Below are positions 1 to 8,382 of a DNA stretch of 64,000 nucleotides, one piece after another (the first letter of the stretch is position 1; every line of letters begins with the position of its first letter). The DNA comes from Chryseobacterium sp. 52 (GTDB lineage: Bacteria; Bacteroidota; Bacteroidia; Flavobacteriales; Weeksellaceae). Below the pieces are notes generated by a model. It had not been told where the DNA came from, did no database searches, and saw only the letters and a list, made by a program, of their open reading frames with translations. The stretch covers positions 3,328,001 to 3,392,000 of the forward strand of contig NZ_PEEX01000001.1 in NCBI RefSeq assembly GCF_002754245.1. Reading direction: 5' to 3'. The translations under genes and the position numbers were made by a program.

Positions 1-273
1 GGTTAGTGAATATCCATACACAGCATCAGGTTGGTATTCTTTCCCGAAGATCTTTATCATATGCCTTACCGGAACATCAATCCAGGATTTTGTTGCCTCC
101 ACGTACTCCTTTTTCTCGTAAGCAGTGGTCAGTATGGAATAGTAAATAGGGAAAATGGTAGAGGTAATAACCAATGAGTACACAGAATTCGCCCAGTCGT
201 ATACAGCCCAAGCTTTCATAATCCGAGGATTATTCTTTATGTTTTGAGGTTGTTGATTCTCAATTTCAGACAT
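1..273 (-). CDS. MFS transporter, UMF1 (Atg22-like) family, N-terminal part only
   Basis: This is the first 91 codons of a gene that runs off the left edge. The N-terminus contains KAWAVYDWANSVYSLVI followed by a hydrophobic stretch, which is the recognisable start of UMF1-family major facilitator permeases (related to yeast vacuolar Atg22). The protein would sit in the inner membrane; its substrate cannot be told from sequence. The ATG at 273-271 is preceded by a TAnnTTTG-type box at 295-302, which supports this start. The reading frame is open to the window edge. Confidence 0.8.
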   Translation of the reverse strand, partial: MSEIENQQPQNIKNNPRIMKAWAVYDWANSVYSLVITSTIFPIYYSILTTAYEKKEYVEATKSWIDVPVRHMIKIFGKEYQPDAVYGYSLT

Positions 274-294
274 TTCAAATAAATATTAGTAGCA

Positions 295-302
295 CAAAAA
301 TA
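295..302 (-). promoter_or_regulatory. -7 box for the UMF1 transporter
   Basis: On the minus strand this reads TATTTTTG, matching the Bacteroidota TAnnTTTG element, about 20 bases before the ATG. The -33 region would fall inside the neighbouring terminator and shows no clear TTTG. Confidence 0.4.
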
Positions 303-303
303 G

Positions 304-331
304 AAAAACCGCCGGATATTCGGTGGTTTTT
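304..331 (-). terminator. Rho-independent terminator
   Basis: An 11-bp stem (AAAAACCGCCG paired with CGGTGGTTTTT, one G-T pair) with a six-base loop lies just past the stop codon of the frameshifted gene at 335-1163. On the minus strand it runs into T-rich sequence. Confidence 0.75.
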
Positions 332-334
332 ATT

Positions 335-1163
335 TTAGTTTGAGAATAATAAATGCAGATCATCAATAAAACCATCTTCTGCTAATACTTTGGCTTCTCT
401 CCCTTCAAAGAAAAAATACTGATATCCATGATTTTCCTTTCTTAATTTTTCAAATTTTTCCTGACTGATATTTTTTCCATCGAAATAATAATAATCCGGC
501 GGTGGATTTTTTAGAATGACAACTGCTCCTATTTCAAACCCTCCGTAATTGATCTCAAATTGTCTGTTTTCTATTTTTTCTTTTCCTGAAAAGATTATTG
601 CCTGCTCTCCGTAATCATAACCACTTATACTATCCCGTACATTATTTTCTTTTCTTTTAATTTCATTAAGTTTGTCAAAATTAAAATATAGTACGTTTTC
701 ATCCTTAATAAGGTCATCAGATATTTCTAATGAAAAATATCCATTCTGATTAGTTAAAGTTTTTACATAAGTACTTCTACTAATAAAAAAAAACTTCTGC
801 ATTAGCAATTTGTTTTCCGGTTTCCTTAAAAATAAGTCTTCCGGATAATTTTGAAATATTCGACAGATGCTGTCCGGCAGATACTTTATTATTAATTTTG
901 GTTTGAGCCTGAATCTGAACAAAAGTGAAATTGGCTATTAAAATGGCAGCAGCAAGTTTAGGTAAAGAATATGAGGAAATCCTTCCACAGATTTTTTGAT
1001 CCCCTGTTTTTTTTATGAAATTTTTAATTTCTTTCTGTGTGCTCTCTGTAAAGTCCACTACATTTTGGGAACAAACTTCACAGAACTTTCCCTTCACAGC
1101 ATCATTCATACTTTCCCATTTTTCAGGACAAGGATTGTTTATTTTAATATACTTTTTCATCAT
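335..1163 (-). pseudogene. Cys-rich N-terminal / carboxypeptidase-regulatory-like membrane protein, frameshifted
   Basis: Two overlapping frames form one gene. The first, from ATG 1163, encodes 127 residues: INNPCPEKWESM, then GKFCEVCSQNVVDF and ICGRI (conserved cysteines), a hydrophobic segment near residues 70-85, and a domain starting SGRLIFKETGKQIANAEVFF. It stops at once after a run of nine A (T on the coding strand) at 785-793. The other frame continues with ISRSTYVKTLTNQNGYFSLE, the natural second half of a carboxypeptidase-regulatory-like beta domain, and ends at 335. Removing one base from the run fuses both into about 275 residues. The Cys-rich start followed by such a domain is common in Chryseobacterium proteins of unknown function. 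Whether this is decay, slippage-controlled expression or a sequencing error cannot be decided here. Confidence 0.7.
785..793. repeat. Homopolymer A9 at the frameshift point
   Basis: Nine consecutive A on the plus strand (U9 in the minus-strand mRNA) sit exactly where the reading frame of the 335-1163 gene breaks. Eight would restore the frame. Confidence 0.85.
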
Positions 1164-1176
1164 TATATTGAATTAT

Positions 1177-1659
1177 TTAATCAAGATCATTGATTTCAAG
1201 CTTTGCTGCTTTTAGAATAAGCTCGGTAGCCTCATAAAACTGATTGTGATATTCCTTAGAAATCCCGGAAGTATATAGTTTTTTTTCGAGAGTATCACGT
1301 TTTAGAGTTATGGAATTAGTTCCCCCATCAATAACAGCAACTTGGAATCTTCTGTTGGCACCGAGAGAAGGGTCAATGTCTTTTTGTTCGGTTTGCATTA
1401 TAAGCTCTATAATTTTGTTATATTCTGCTATTGTAATTCTTTTATTATCATATTGCTCATTATTTCTGAATGTCTTTACAACTACTGAACGTTTCCTGTT
1501 ATTTGTAGTAGGAATTAGAGTAATCTTAAGCTTATCTCCTTTTATGACCATTACATTCTCGTGATTAAGCTGAACAAATTCTTTAATGTTTTTTTGAGAA
1601 TAACATGAAGCCAGAAAACAAAAAAAAGAAATGATAAATAATATTATTTTGTTTTTCAT
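1177..1659 (-). CDS. exported hypothetical protein, possible lipoprotein
   Basis: A 160-residue protein with a hydrophobic N-terminus ending in LASCYSQ, which could be a lipobox (Cys 19) or a signal peptidase I site. The mature part is mixed alpha/beta with a KRSVVVKTFRNN segment; I recognise no family. It ends 13 bases upstream of the start of the frameshifted gene (335-1163), so the two may be cotranscribed. The ATG at 1659 starts directly at the signal peptide. The gap of 165 bases to the next gene upstream holds AT-rich sequence and no clear hairpin. Confidence 0.6.
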   Translation of the reverse strand: MKNKIILFIISFFCFLASCYSQKNIKEFVQLNHENVMVIKGDKLKITLIPTTNNRKRSVVVKTFRNNEQYDNKRITIAEYNKIIELIMQTEQKDIDPSLGANRRFQVAVIDGGTNSITLKRDTLEKKLYTSGISKEYHNQFYEATELILKAAKLEINDLD

Positions 1660-1824
1660 AAGGTCCTATTTTATAAAAAGTAGTGAGTAAAAAATAGGCT
1701 AATCTTTTTGGTCAGCCTCTAATAATACTAGTCTTCTCGTTCTATTTTTTCAAATTGATTTTGAGAAAAGCAATCGTTATAAAAAATGAAATAAATTCAA
1801 AATAAGAACTTTCTATACATTTTA

Positions 1825-2379
1825 TTATTGTTTTATTAGAATAATTTCTTTAGGTAATACTTCTGGAATTCCCGTATTATAATATTGGCAATCTGCTGTA
1901 ATCATATTACTCCTAAAATTAAGTTTCCAGTTAAGTTTTGTTTTTGTAGCATCTGTAAAATTTATTGCTACTCCTCCAGATGTATTACACAAGTCAGGAT
2001 CAACATATGCAAGAGAATACTTATCACCGTATCTTCTAAAACTTACACCTTTTATTTTTGCATCATCATCAGATAAACTTGAATTATCAAATAAACTGGT
2101 TCCATTATTATTTTTAACAGTAAATTTTCCAACTAAATAATCTCTGTGACGCTTAAAATTATTATCATATTTGTAAGTTATTTTCTTAAAAGTTATAATA
2201 ATAGTTTTATTATCCCATACCCCCTTCCAAGTTCCTTCATAGGAAGGAAGTTCGTTATTAGTATCCTTCTCATATGAATTCTCTGGAAGGTCAATTTCGG
2301 CCGGTCTTAATGAGTAAACTTGTTGTGCTTTACAAGAAATTGAAACACAAAATAATATAAATAAAAATAGATTTTTCAT
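1825..2379 (-). CDS. small lipoprotein, hypothetical (DUF6705-like)
   Basis: A 184-residue protein starting with a short signal and lipobox-like ISCKAQ (Cys 16). The sequence YEGTWKGVWDNKTIIITFKK is a lipocalin-like opening, suggesting a small beta barrel or sandwich at the membrane surface. I believe it resembles the Chryseobacterium family DUF6705, but that is from memory. It starts only 19 bases after the stop of the JAMM-like lipoprotein gene (2399-3700), so it is probably in the same transcript and may work with it. Function unknown. Confidence 0.6.
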   Translation of the reverse strand: MKNLFLFILFCVSISCKAQQVYSLRPAEIDLPENSYEKDTNNELPSYEGTWKGVWDNKTIIITFKKITYKYDNNFKRHRDYLVGKFTVKNNNGTSLFDNSSLSDDDAKIKGVSFRRYGDKYSLAYVDPDLCNTSGGVAINFTDATKTKLNWKLNFRSNMITADCQYYNTGIPEVLPKEIILIKQ

Positions 2380-2398
2380 AATCTTTAAAAATTAATTG

Positions 2399-3700
2399 TT
2401 ATTGAGGGCAGTTTGTTGATTTTACAGACATATTACTTGCATTATATTCTAATTTCTCTGTATTACCTGTAATTTTATTACTTTTATATAGTTCTAAGCC
2501 ATTAATCTTAACTTTCTCGTCTAAGAATTTGGTAAACAATTTTTCAATAATTGCGGGATTTGCAAGATCACTTTGTGATAATCGTTCATATTTGTCAGTA
2601 TACCAAGCTAGCCAGTCAACCTTTTGATTTGACCCAATAACAAAGTTCCCGTCCCCTGAGTATTTCAAAATATAATTCCCTTGTGATGTAATAACCATGC
2701 CATAAGCGTCCGCCATAGTTCCTTTATCTTTGGCATTTACTACACAAGAGGTAAGAAATGTAGCAACATCAGCTGGTGAAAATATTTTAATTACACCTTC
2801 TTTACTGTCAAGATGGGTATGTATATAACCATAATATTTATTTCCCGGTGGAAATTTCAGATTATCATTTGCCGTATTTGCTAATGGCTCAAAAGGATGA
2901 GTTCCATATGCCGCAGCAAATCCTGTCTCTTGGAGTTTATCAAATACATCTTTTTTATCCAGTTCTGCAACTTTATCTTTAAAAGCCTGTTTCAAATTCT
3001 CTTCTTTCATTTTATCACAAAGGCTTGGGGGTGCCGGAGTTTCCGGATAAGGATATCCGCCACCACCGCCACCTCCTCCGGTACAGTTTTCCTCTAAGCA
3101 GTCCGAAGCTGGGGTTGGACCTGATAAAACGGGAACGGAAGGCGTACATCTAGTTTCTGCGAATGTGTTAACCTGTAATACTTCTCCTGTTGTTTCACTA
3201 GTCCATGTCCAGGTAACGATTACGGTGTAGCAAGTCGATTTGGATAAAGCTTCGTCTCCGTTTCCATCTATAACATTTCCTTTAAGCTGGCTCCTTTCTT
3301 TAAAAACCAGAGCATCAAAAAATTCATTGGAGCTTTTTTCATTTTTTATTTTAAAAAAGACTCTATCCTCTTTACGTTCTGCAGTAAGGATAAAATTTAT
3401 TTTACCATTTCTGGAAATAGGAACCTCCATAAAACTTTCATTAAATGTCCCCATAGTGAGAGCATAGTCCCATAGAACATTTCCGTATTTACCAGAAAAA
3501 TAGTTTAGGTCGGCATACTGATCGAAAACTTTCTTAACGTTTCCGATATACTTTTCATCCTCTTTCCAAAGGCTTTTGGAACTGTATTCTTTAGCTGTAA
3601 AAGATGTTTCCGGAACGGAATATACTTCATCATGCATACAGGAATACATTATTAAGCTGATGGTGAGAAATACCATCTTAATAATTAATTTTTTTGTCAT
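2399..3700 (-). CDS. lipoprotein with glycine linker and JAMM-like metalloprotease domain
   Basis: A 433-residue protein. Residues 1-21 form a lipoprotein signal ending in IMYSC, with acidic HDE just after the Cys. Residues about 35-190 form an unrecognised N-terminal domain, including TWTWTSETTGEVLQ. A run of eight glycines (208-215) then links to a C-terminal domain. That domain carries ETGFAAAYG (Glu 258) and GYIHTHLDS...FSPADV (His 294, His 296, Ser 308, Asp 311). This order, Glu then HxH then SxxD, is the metal and catalytic set of JAMM/MPN+ metallopeptidases; the HxH-to-Ser spacing is 11 rather than the usual 7. Surface anchoring by lipid is inferred from the signal. Target unknown. A DUF6705-like lipoprotein follows 19 bases downstream. 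Confidence 0.65.
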   Translation of the reverse strand: MTKKLIIKMVFLTISLIMYSCMHDEVYSVPETSFTAKEYSSKSLWKEDEKYIGNVKKVFDQYADLNYFSGKYGNVLWDYALTMGTFNESFMEVPISRNGKINFILTAERKEDRVFFKIKNEKSSNEFFDALVFKERSQLKGNVIDGNGDEALSKSTCYTVIVTWTWTSETTGEVLQVNTFAETRCTPSVPVLSGPTPASDCLEENCTGGGGGGGGYPYPETPAPPSLCDKMKEENLKQAFKDKVAELDKKDVFDKLQETGFAAAYGTHPFEPLANTANDNLKFPPGNKYYGYIHTHLDSKEGVIKIFSPADVATFLTSCVVNAKDKGTMADAYGMVITSQGNYILKYSGDGNFVIGSNQKVDWLAWYTDKYERLSQSDLANPAIIEKLFTKFLDEKVKINGLELYKSNKITGNTEKLEYNASNMSVKSTNCPQ

Positions 3701-3828
3701 CGATTTGTTGTTTTTAAAGTTCTAAATATAGAATAATTTTTATAATCACAACACAGTGATTATTATTTTCAGAAATATCTTTAAAAACTCAGGCTGTTGA
3801 TATATTTTAGTAATAATTTAAAAAAGGT

Positions 3829-4200
3829 ATGGCAACATTGGGAACCAAACTGAGATACGACAAGAAAATGCCACAGTCTGAAATTGCTAATATTTTGGGA
3901 GGATCCCAATCTGTTTATCATAAATAGGAAACTGATCAGGCTAAACCTGATACCGATAATTTAGTAAGAATAGCAGATTTTCATGATGTAGAAATAAAAG
4001 ATTTACTTGAGGATAATACAGGAATAGTTTCTAATAATATTTTTAAAGACTCAAGCGTATCACACCATATATTTAATTATGCACAAACCGTAAATATGCA
4101 ATCTCCTGAACTTATTGACAGCATTGTTAAAAATCAGGAGCAAATTTTTAAGATGATTGAAGTCCAGACTAGGCTTGTAGAAAATTTGATCAAGAGATAA
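3829..4200 (+). pseudogene. XRE-family HTH regulator broken by a nonsense codon
   Basis: From ATG 3829 the frame reads MATLGTKLRYDKKMPQSEIA, then a helix-turn-helix ending SQSVYHK, then TAG at 3925-3927, then ETDQAKPDTDNLVRIADFHD, and runs on cleanly to TAA at 4198-4200. In XRE regulators this position is normally Trp (YHKWE), so a single TGG to TAG change explains the stop. The rest, including a C-terminal helical segment with SPELIDSIVKNQEQIFKM, is intact, so the lesion is young or suppressed. It is divergent from the JAMM-like lipoprotein gene, across about 130 bases. Confidence 0.75.
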
Positions 4201-4228
4201 TTCGTAAGCCTAAAGATTATATAAAAAA

Positions 4229-4264
4229 TAAAAAAGCGAGATTTTTTAAAATCTCGCTTTTTTG
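4229..4264. terminator. Bidirectional Rho-independent terminator
   Basis: AAAAAGCGAGATTTT pairs with AAAATCTCGCTTTTT around a minimal loop, with A- and T-runs on both sides. It separates the broken XRE gene from the convergent thiolase gene and can serve both. Confidence 0.8.
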
Positions 4265-4294
4265 CAGTCTAAATCAGAAAATAATCCGATTTTA

Positions 4295-5473
4295 TTATAG
4301 ATTTTCAATTACGATAGCAGAAGCTCCTCCACCACCGTTACAGATAGCTGCAGCACCATATTTTGCATTATTCTGCTTCAGTACATTGATCAGCGTAACG
4401 ATGATTCTGGATCCTGAACTTCCCAGTGGGTGTCCAATAGCTACTGCTCCTCCGTTTACGTTTACTTTGGATGCATCCAGTCCTAAAATTTTGTTATTAG
4501 CCAGTCCTACTACAGAAAACGCTTCATTAAATTCAAAGAAATCGATGTCTGAAATCTCTAAATTTGCTTTTTTAAGAGCAATCGGAAGTGCTTTTGCGGG
4601 AGCGGTTGTGAAGTTTTCAGGCTCCTGAGCTGCATCAGCATAAGAAACAATTCTAGCTAAAGGCTTTAATCCTAATTCTTCCATTTTTTCTTTAGAAACA
4701 AGGATCAGAGCAGAAGCACCGTCATTTAACGTAGATGCATTAGCTGCTGTTACTGTACCATTTTCTTTTTTAAATACGGTAGGAAGTGTAGGAAGTCTGT
4801 CAAAATTAACAGCTTTATATTCTTCGTCTTCTGCAAAAACAATAGGATCTCCTTTTCTTTGAGGAATTTCAACAGCAATTACTTCTTCTGCAAATTTTCC
4901 TTCGCTCCATGCTTTTGCGGATCTTTTATAAGATTCTATGGCAAAATTATCCTGATCTTCTCTGGAAATACTGTAATCTGCAGCACATTTTTCTGCACAT
5001 ACTCCCATATGTACTTTACCGTAAACGTCTGTAAGACCATCCAGCATCATTCCGTCCTGCATTTTGATGTCCCCTAATTTAGTGGCAATTCTGGCATTAT
5101 AATAATGAGGAACTGAAGACATGTTTTCCATACCTCCGGCAACAATTACGTCAGCATCACCTGCTTTAATAGCCTGTGCAGCCATAGTTACGGCTTTCAT
5201 TCCTGAAGCGCACACTTTATTTACTGTAGTAGAAGGGGTCTCTATAGACAGACCTGCTCCCAGTGCTACCTGACGGGCCGGTGCCTGACCTTCTCCAGCC
5301 TGCAGTACATTTCCCATATAGATTTCCTGAACATTTTTAGGATCAAGATTGATTTTATCTAATGCTCCTTTTACAGCAGCAGATCCCAATTTCGTAGCAG
5401 GAACTGTTGAAAGGCTTCCCATAAAACTCCCAATAGGTGTTCTTACTGCGGAAACGATGAATACTTCTTTCAT
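4295..5473 (-). CDS. acetyl-CoA C-acyltransferase (thiolase)
   Basis: A 392-residue protein of normal thiolase length that condenses two acyl-CoA or cleaves 3-ketoacyl-CoA in the cytoplasm. The catalytic residues are visible: Cys 88 in VNKVCASGMKA, His 348 in AIGHPLGSSG and Cys 378 in AAICNGGGGASA. The opening EVFIVSAVRTPIGSF is typical of acetyl-CoA acetyltransferases (AtoB type). It stands alone, with a terminator behind it at 4229-4264. The etfBA pair 6 kb away could serve the same beta-oxidation pathway, but that link is only inferred. Choosing between a biosynthetic and a degradative thiolase is not possible here. Confidence 0.93.
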   Translation of the reverse strand: MKEVFIVSAVRTPIGSFMGSLSTVPATKLGSAAVKGALDKINLDPKNVQEIYMGNVLQAGEGQAPARQVALGAGLSIETPSTTVNKVCASGMKAVTMAAQAIKAGDADVIVAGGMENMSSVPHYYNARIATKLGDIKMQDGMMLDGLTDVYGKVHMGVCAEKCAADYSISREDQDNFAIESYKRSAKAWSEGKFAEEVIAVEIPQRKGDPIVFAEDEEYKAVNFDRLPTLPTVFKKENGTVTAANASTLNDGASALILVSKEKMEELGLKPLARIVSYADAAQEPENFTTAPAKALPIALKKANLEISDIDFFEFNEAFSVVGLANNKILGLDASKVNVNGGAVAIGHPLGSSGSRIIVTLINVLKQNNAKYGAAAICNGGGGASAIVIENL

Positions 5474-5532
5474 GTGTATTATATTTTACTTTTTTTAAAC
5501 AAAACGCGGCCTTCCGGCTTCATTATACTCTT

Positions 5533-5946
5533 CTATTTTTTTACTTTTACGTAGATAATCTCGAACTGATCATTTTCAATTTTGGAGTGTACTTTAAGTA
5601 AGTTATCCTGAGTTTCTACAATTTTATTATTGAAAACATCTCCAATCTGCACAGGATCATTTTTATCCGATTTCTCCAAAACAATGACTTTATAATTACA
5701 GTCATCTACAAACACAATCGTAGATTTTATAAAATCTTTTCCATTATTGAAATATTCAGTGTGAATATTGTCTTTAATGGTCATATACCATATTCCTTCA
5801 GGATAGTTGACACGTAAAAATTTTCCATCTCTGATATTTTTACATTTGGCCGGCTGATCCGGTTTATCAAATTTTATATCCTGAGATTTGGCCTGTGAAC
5901 ATATCAACATCAATAAAGCTGTTGCTCCTATTTTTAAATGGTTCAT
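5533..5946 (-). CDS. exported hypothetical protein
   Basis: A 137-residue protein with a signal peptide ending around SQAKSQ (residue 22) and a small beta-rich mature domain (GIWYMTIKDNIHTEYF, YKVIVLEKSDK). I recognise no family. Its ATG overlaps the TGA of the membrane-protein gene 5943-6347 by an ATGA arrangement, so translation is likely coupled and the two products may act together in the envelope. Confidence 0.6.
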   Translation of the reverse strand: MNHLKIGATALLMLICSQAKSQDIKFDKPDQPAKCKNIRDGKFLRVNYPEGIWYMTIKDNIHTEYFNNGKDFIKSTIVFVDDCNYKVIVLEKSDKNDPVQIGDVFNNKIVETQDNLLKVHSKIENDQFEIIYVKVKK

Positions 5947-6347
5947 ATCTGAGTCCTTTTATTTACTTTTTTACTCCCTATCGCGAAAACCATAAGAAAG
6001 GCTCCCAAAAATTCTACAGCCCATCCCCACTTCAGCTTTACCACTCCTGCAAAAGTTTCTCGCCACGATTTAAACGGGAGAAAGCTAAAATATTCCAGAG
6101 ACTGCATTTTGACTGCAACCAATGTGAATACAAATAACAGAATCAGCAATATTCCGAAGAGTCTTACTATTTTCGCACTGCTATTAACAATCCCAAAAAC
6201 GGCACACGCAGCAAGAATCCAGCATGCAAGGGCCAGATAATGATCGAGCTTCCAGTAGTTCCAGTTTCCAATAACAGGAACATGTACAAGAGGCATAAAA
6301 CTGCCTGCCACCACTAATATCAATCCTAATAACTGAATATTTCTCAT
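5943..6347 (-). CDS. small four-helix membrane protein, hypothetical
   Basis: A 134-residue protein with about four hydrophobic segments (residues roughly 5-23, 38-56, 62-82 and 108-125) and short loops. The start is set at ATG 6347 (MRNIQLLGLILVVAG). The frame is open to 6428, but that extension runs through the terminator hairpin at 6375-6401 and reads as non-coding. The downstream partner overlaps by ATGA. No family recognised; inner membrane by inference. Confidence 0.6.
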   Translation of the reverse strand: MRNIQLLGLILVVAGSFMPLVHVPVIGNWNYWKLDHYLALACWILAACAVFGIVNSSAKIVRLFGILLILLFVFTLVAVKMQSLEYFSFLPFKSWRETFAGVVKLKWGWAVEFLGAFLMVFAIGSKKVNKRTQI

Positions 6348-6374
6348 ATTTACTAAAGTGCCAAAATACAAAAA

Positions 6375-6401
6375 AAAACACACTTTTAGACAGTGTGTTT
6401 T
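6375..6401 (-). terminator. Rho-independent terminator of the sigma/OMP operon
   Basis: AAAACACAC pairs with GTGTGTTTT around a nine-base loop, followed on the minus strand by a long T-run. It lies beyond the stop of the outer-membrane protein gene (6497-7594). Confidence 0.75.
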
Positions 6402-6496
6402 AAAAACGGAGGATTTGCGTACAAACACTCGTTAGCATCAATAAAAAATCATTAAAATTATATTATTATCAATGAAAACCTATTTTTATTATTTAA

Positions 6497-7594
6497 TTAA
6501 AAAACAATATTGGCAAATTCTATACCGATCTGAACTCCATATTTATTCTTCAGAAGAGCACTGTCATTGAATGTAGGCGTAAAATCTTTCTGAACAAATA
6601 CTTTCAGACTTCCATAGCTGATTCCGAATTTCCCTCCGACAATAAAATCATTTACTCCCTGCATGATTCTTTCCCTTTCCACGATTCTTTTGGAGTTTTC
6701 GTTTGAATATTTTATGTAATTGACACTTCCTACTTTTACTCCTCCATAAATCCCAAGTATCAGGCTCAACTGTCTCTTTTTATTATCAAGGTACTGAACC
6801 CCTTCAATTTCTGTATACTTTGGATTCAACACAAATCTCAAATCTGCCGGAATATAGATATAGGTATTATTCAACTCGGTTTTTCTCATGTTTCCACGGT
6901 CAAAATCATCTACAAAAAGCGTATTGTTCTCTTGTTTAAAAACTTTACCATATTTGGGAACATATTCATCAAATCTAACTCCTAAACCAATGCGGTAAAG
7001 TACAGGGCTTTTAAAACCTCCGATCTGATCTTCATACCTTAATGCCAACTGCGAAGAATTGATGAGGGTATTTCTGATATCAGAATTTTTGTCATAAAAA
7101 TTAAAAGGCTGATTTTTTGAAGTTAACCCGGTTCCCATCATACTGGCAGAAATTTCCAGGGTTTTCAAAGAATATTTTTTATTCTTATTTCTGTTTTGTC
7201 CGAGTTTCATATTCAGTCCGTTAAGTCCCAGCCACATCTGATTTTTGTTGGCATTTGTAGAATCACGATCCATAAAAACAGAATTTTTAACCATTTCCTT
7301 GGTGGCAGACTGCAATTCGCTTTGCTGAGCCTCTACTTTTTCATTAATGGATTGCTGGTATTTTGAAGCAACTTCTGAACGCTGTTTCTGCTTTTCGTCA
7401 GACGTGATTTTTTTCTCTTTAAAATCTTTATCTATTGAATTTAATTCCATATTCATTTTTGACTTCTCTGAAACCACGATGCTGTCAATCTTTTTTGAAT
7501 AAAGTTTAATCTGCGGATTCATATCCGGATTTTCCTGGGCAGCGCTATATGTAAAAGCCATTACAGCAGCCATGAAGAGTAATTTCGTTCTCAT
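6497..7594 (-). CDS. outer-membrane beta-barrel protein with N-terminal coiled coil
   Basis: A 365-residue protein with a signal peptide (cleavage near AAQ, residue 19). A charged helical region at about 35-105 (KDFKEKKITSDEKQKQRSEV) looks like a periplasmic coiled coil. The C-terminal two thirds alternate as in a beta barrel and end in a terminal Phe (FANIVF), as outer-membrane barrels do. It is the last gene of a sigma factor / membrane protein / OMP cassette and is the probable output or sensor of that system. The 77-base gap to the membrane-protein gene shows no terminator, so cotranscription is likely. Confidence 0.65.
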   Translation of the reverse strand: MRTKLLFMAAVMAFTYSAAQENPDMNPQIKLYSKKIDSIVVSEKSKMNMELNSIDKDFKEKKITSDEKQKQRSEVASKYQQSINEKVEAQQSELQSATKEMVKNSVFMDRDSTNANKNQMWLGLNGLNMKLGQNRNKNKKYSLKTLEISASMMGTGLTSKNQPFNFYDKNSDIRNTLINSSQLALRYEDQIGGFKSPVLYRIGLGVRFDEYVPKYGKVFKQENNTLFVDDFDRGNMRKTELNNTYIYIPADLRFVLNPKYTEIEGVQYLDNKKRQLSLILGIYGGVKVGSVNYIKYSNENSKRIVERERIMQGVNDFIVGGKFGISYGSLKVFVQKDFTPTFNDSALLKNKYGVQIGIEFANIVF

Positions 7595-7671
7595 ATTTTA
7601 TTAAATTTTAGACCATATTTTATCTCTGTTCCTCTTTCGGAACAGTATCTTATACGTAAAAGTTTTTGTTG

Positions 7672-8382
7672 TTAGTTGGTTTCCACAGAATCTGAATAGA
7701 CGGTCATTCCAAATATTTTAAATGAATTTGGACTTTTGATTTTTATTTTCGTCATATCCAGTACGCCAAACCTTTTGTGCTCATTCTGGCTTTCCTGGCG
7801 TGTTTTATCAAATTCCCGACCTTGCAGCAGTTCATCTGCATTGATATAGTTGACTTGCTTATTTTCTGCAATCTTAGCTTTTTCAGGACTCTGATCAATT
7901 ACTTTTTCTACACCTATAGTCTTAATCTCCTGATGGTTGATAGGATCTTTTTCTTCCTGAACGGATATCCGGTCTTCTTTTTTAATCACTTTTCCCACCA
8001 TTCTTTCCTGAATCTCAACAGCCTGCAATTTTTCACTACTGTCAGGAAATGAAACATCTGCTATATTATTTTCCTGAATTGTTTTAATATTCTGATCCGG
8101 AGCACTGCTATTTTCAGTGGGAAGTTCTTTTACAGCAGGCTTCTTCTGAACAATCTGCTCTGTGGTTTTCTTTTTCAGATCTCCGTTAAAGTATACAATT
8201 GTGCCCACAGAAATCAGCAAAAGCAGAACAGCAGCATATTTCCACCACTGAAAAGGCTTTTTAAGACTCAAAACAGGCGTACTATCTGTTTCCTGTTCTA
8301 TTCTGTCCCAAAGATCTGCGGAAGGCTTAATTTCGAGCCTTTCATAGTCAGATCTTAATTGTTTCAGTATTTCTTTTTTCAT
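7672..8382 (-). CDS. single-pass membrane protein, probable anti-sigma partner
   Basis: A 236-residue protein. About 46 N-terminal residues (including PSADLWDRIEQETD) face the cytoplasm, one membrane helix lies at about 48-66 (WWKYAAVLLLLISVGTIVYF), and a long charged low-complexity region rich in Lys, Glu and Gln follows outside. Its start overlaps the end of the ECF sigma gene by 35 bases. That layout is classic for an anti-sigma factor, although no zinc-binding HxxxCxxC motif is seen. The role is inferred from topology and position. Confidence 0.6.
   Translation of the reverse strand: MKKEILKQLRSDYERLEIKPSADLWDRIEQETDSTPVLSLKKPFQWWKYAAVLLLLISVGTIVYFNGDLKKKTTEQIVQKKPAVKELPTENSSAPDQNIKTIQENNIADVSFPDSSEKLQAVEIQERMVGKVIKKEDRISVQEEKDPINHQEIKTIGVEKVIDQSPEKAKIAENKQVNYINADELLQGREFDKTRQESQNEHKRFGVLDMTKIKIKSPNSFKIFGMTVYSDSVETN

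Noticed and set aside
3056-3083. G/C-rich tract (glycine codons) as a possible simple-sequence switch
   Set aside because: Mixed codons GGA/GGC/GGT, not a pure repeat, and the frame is intact; simply the linker.
6348-6428. N-terminal extension of the small membrane protein at 5943
   Set aside because: Would translate a terminator stem; ATG at 6347 gives a clean membrane-protein start.
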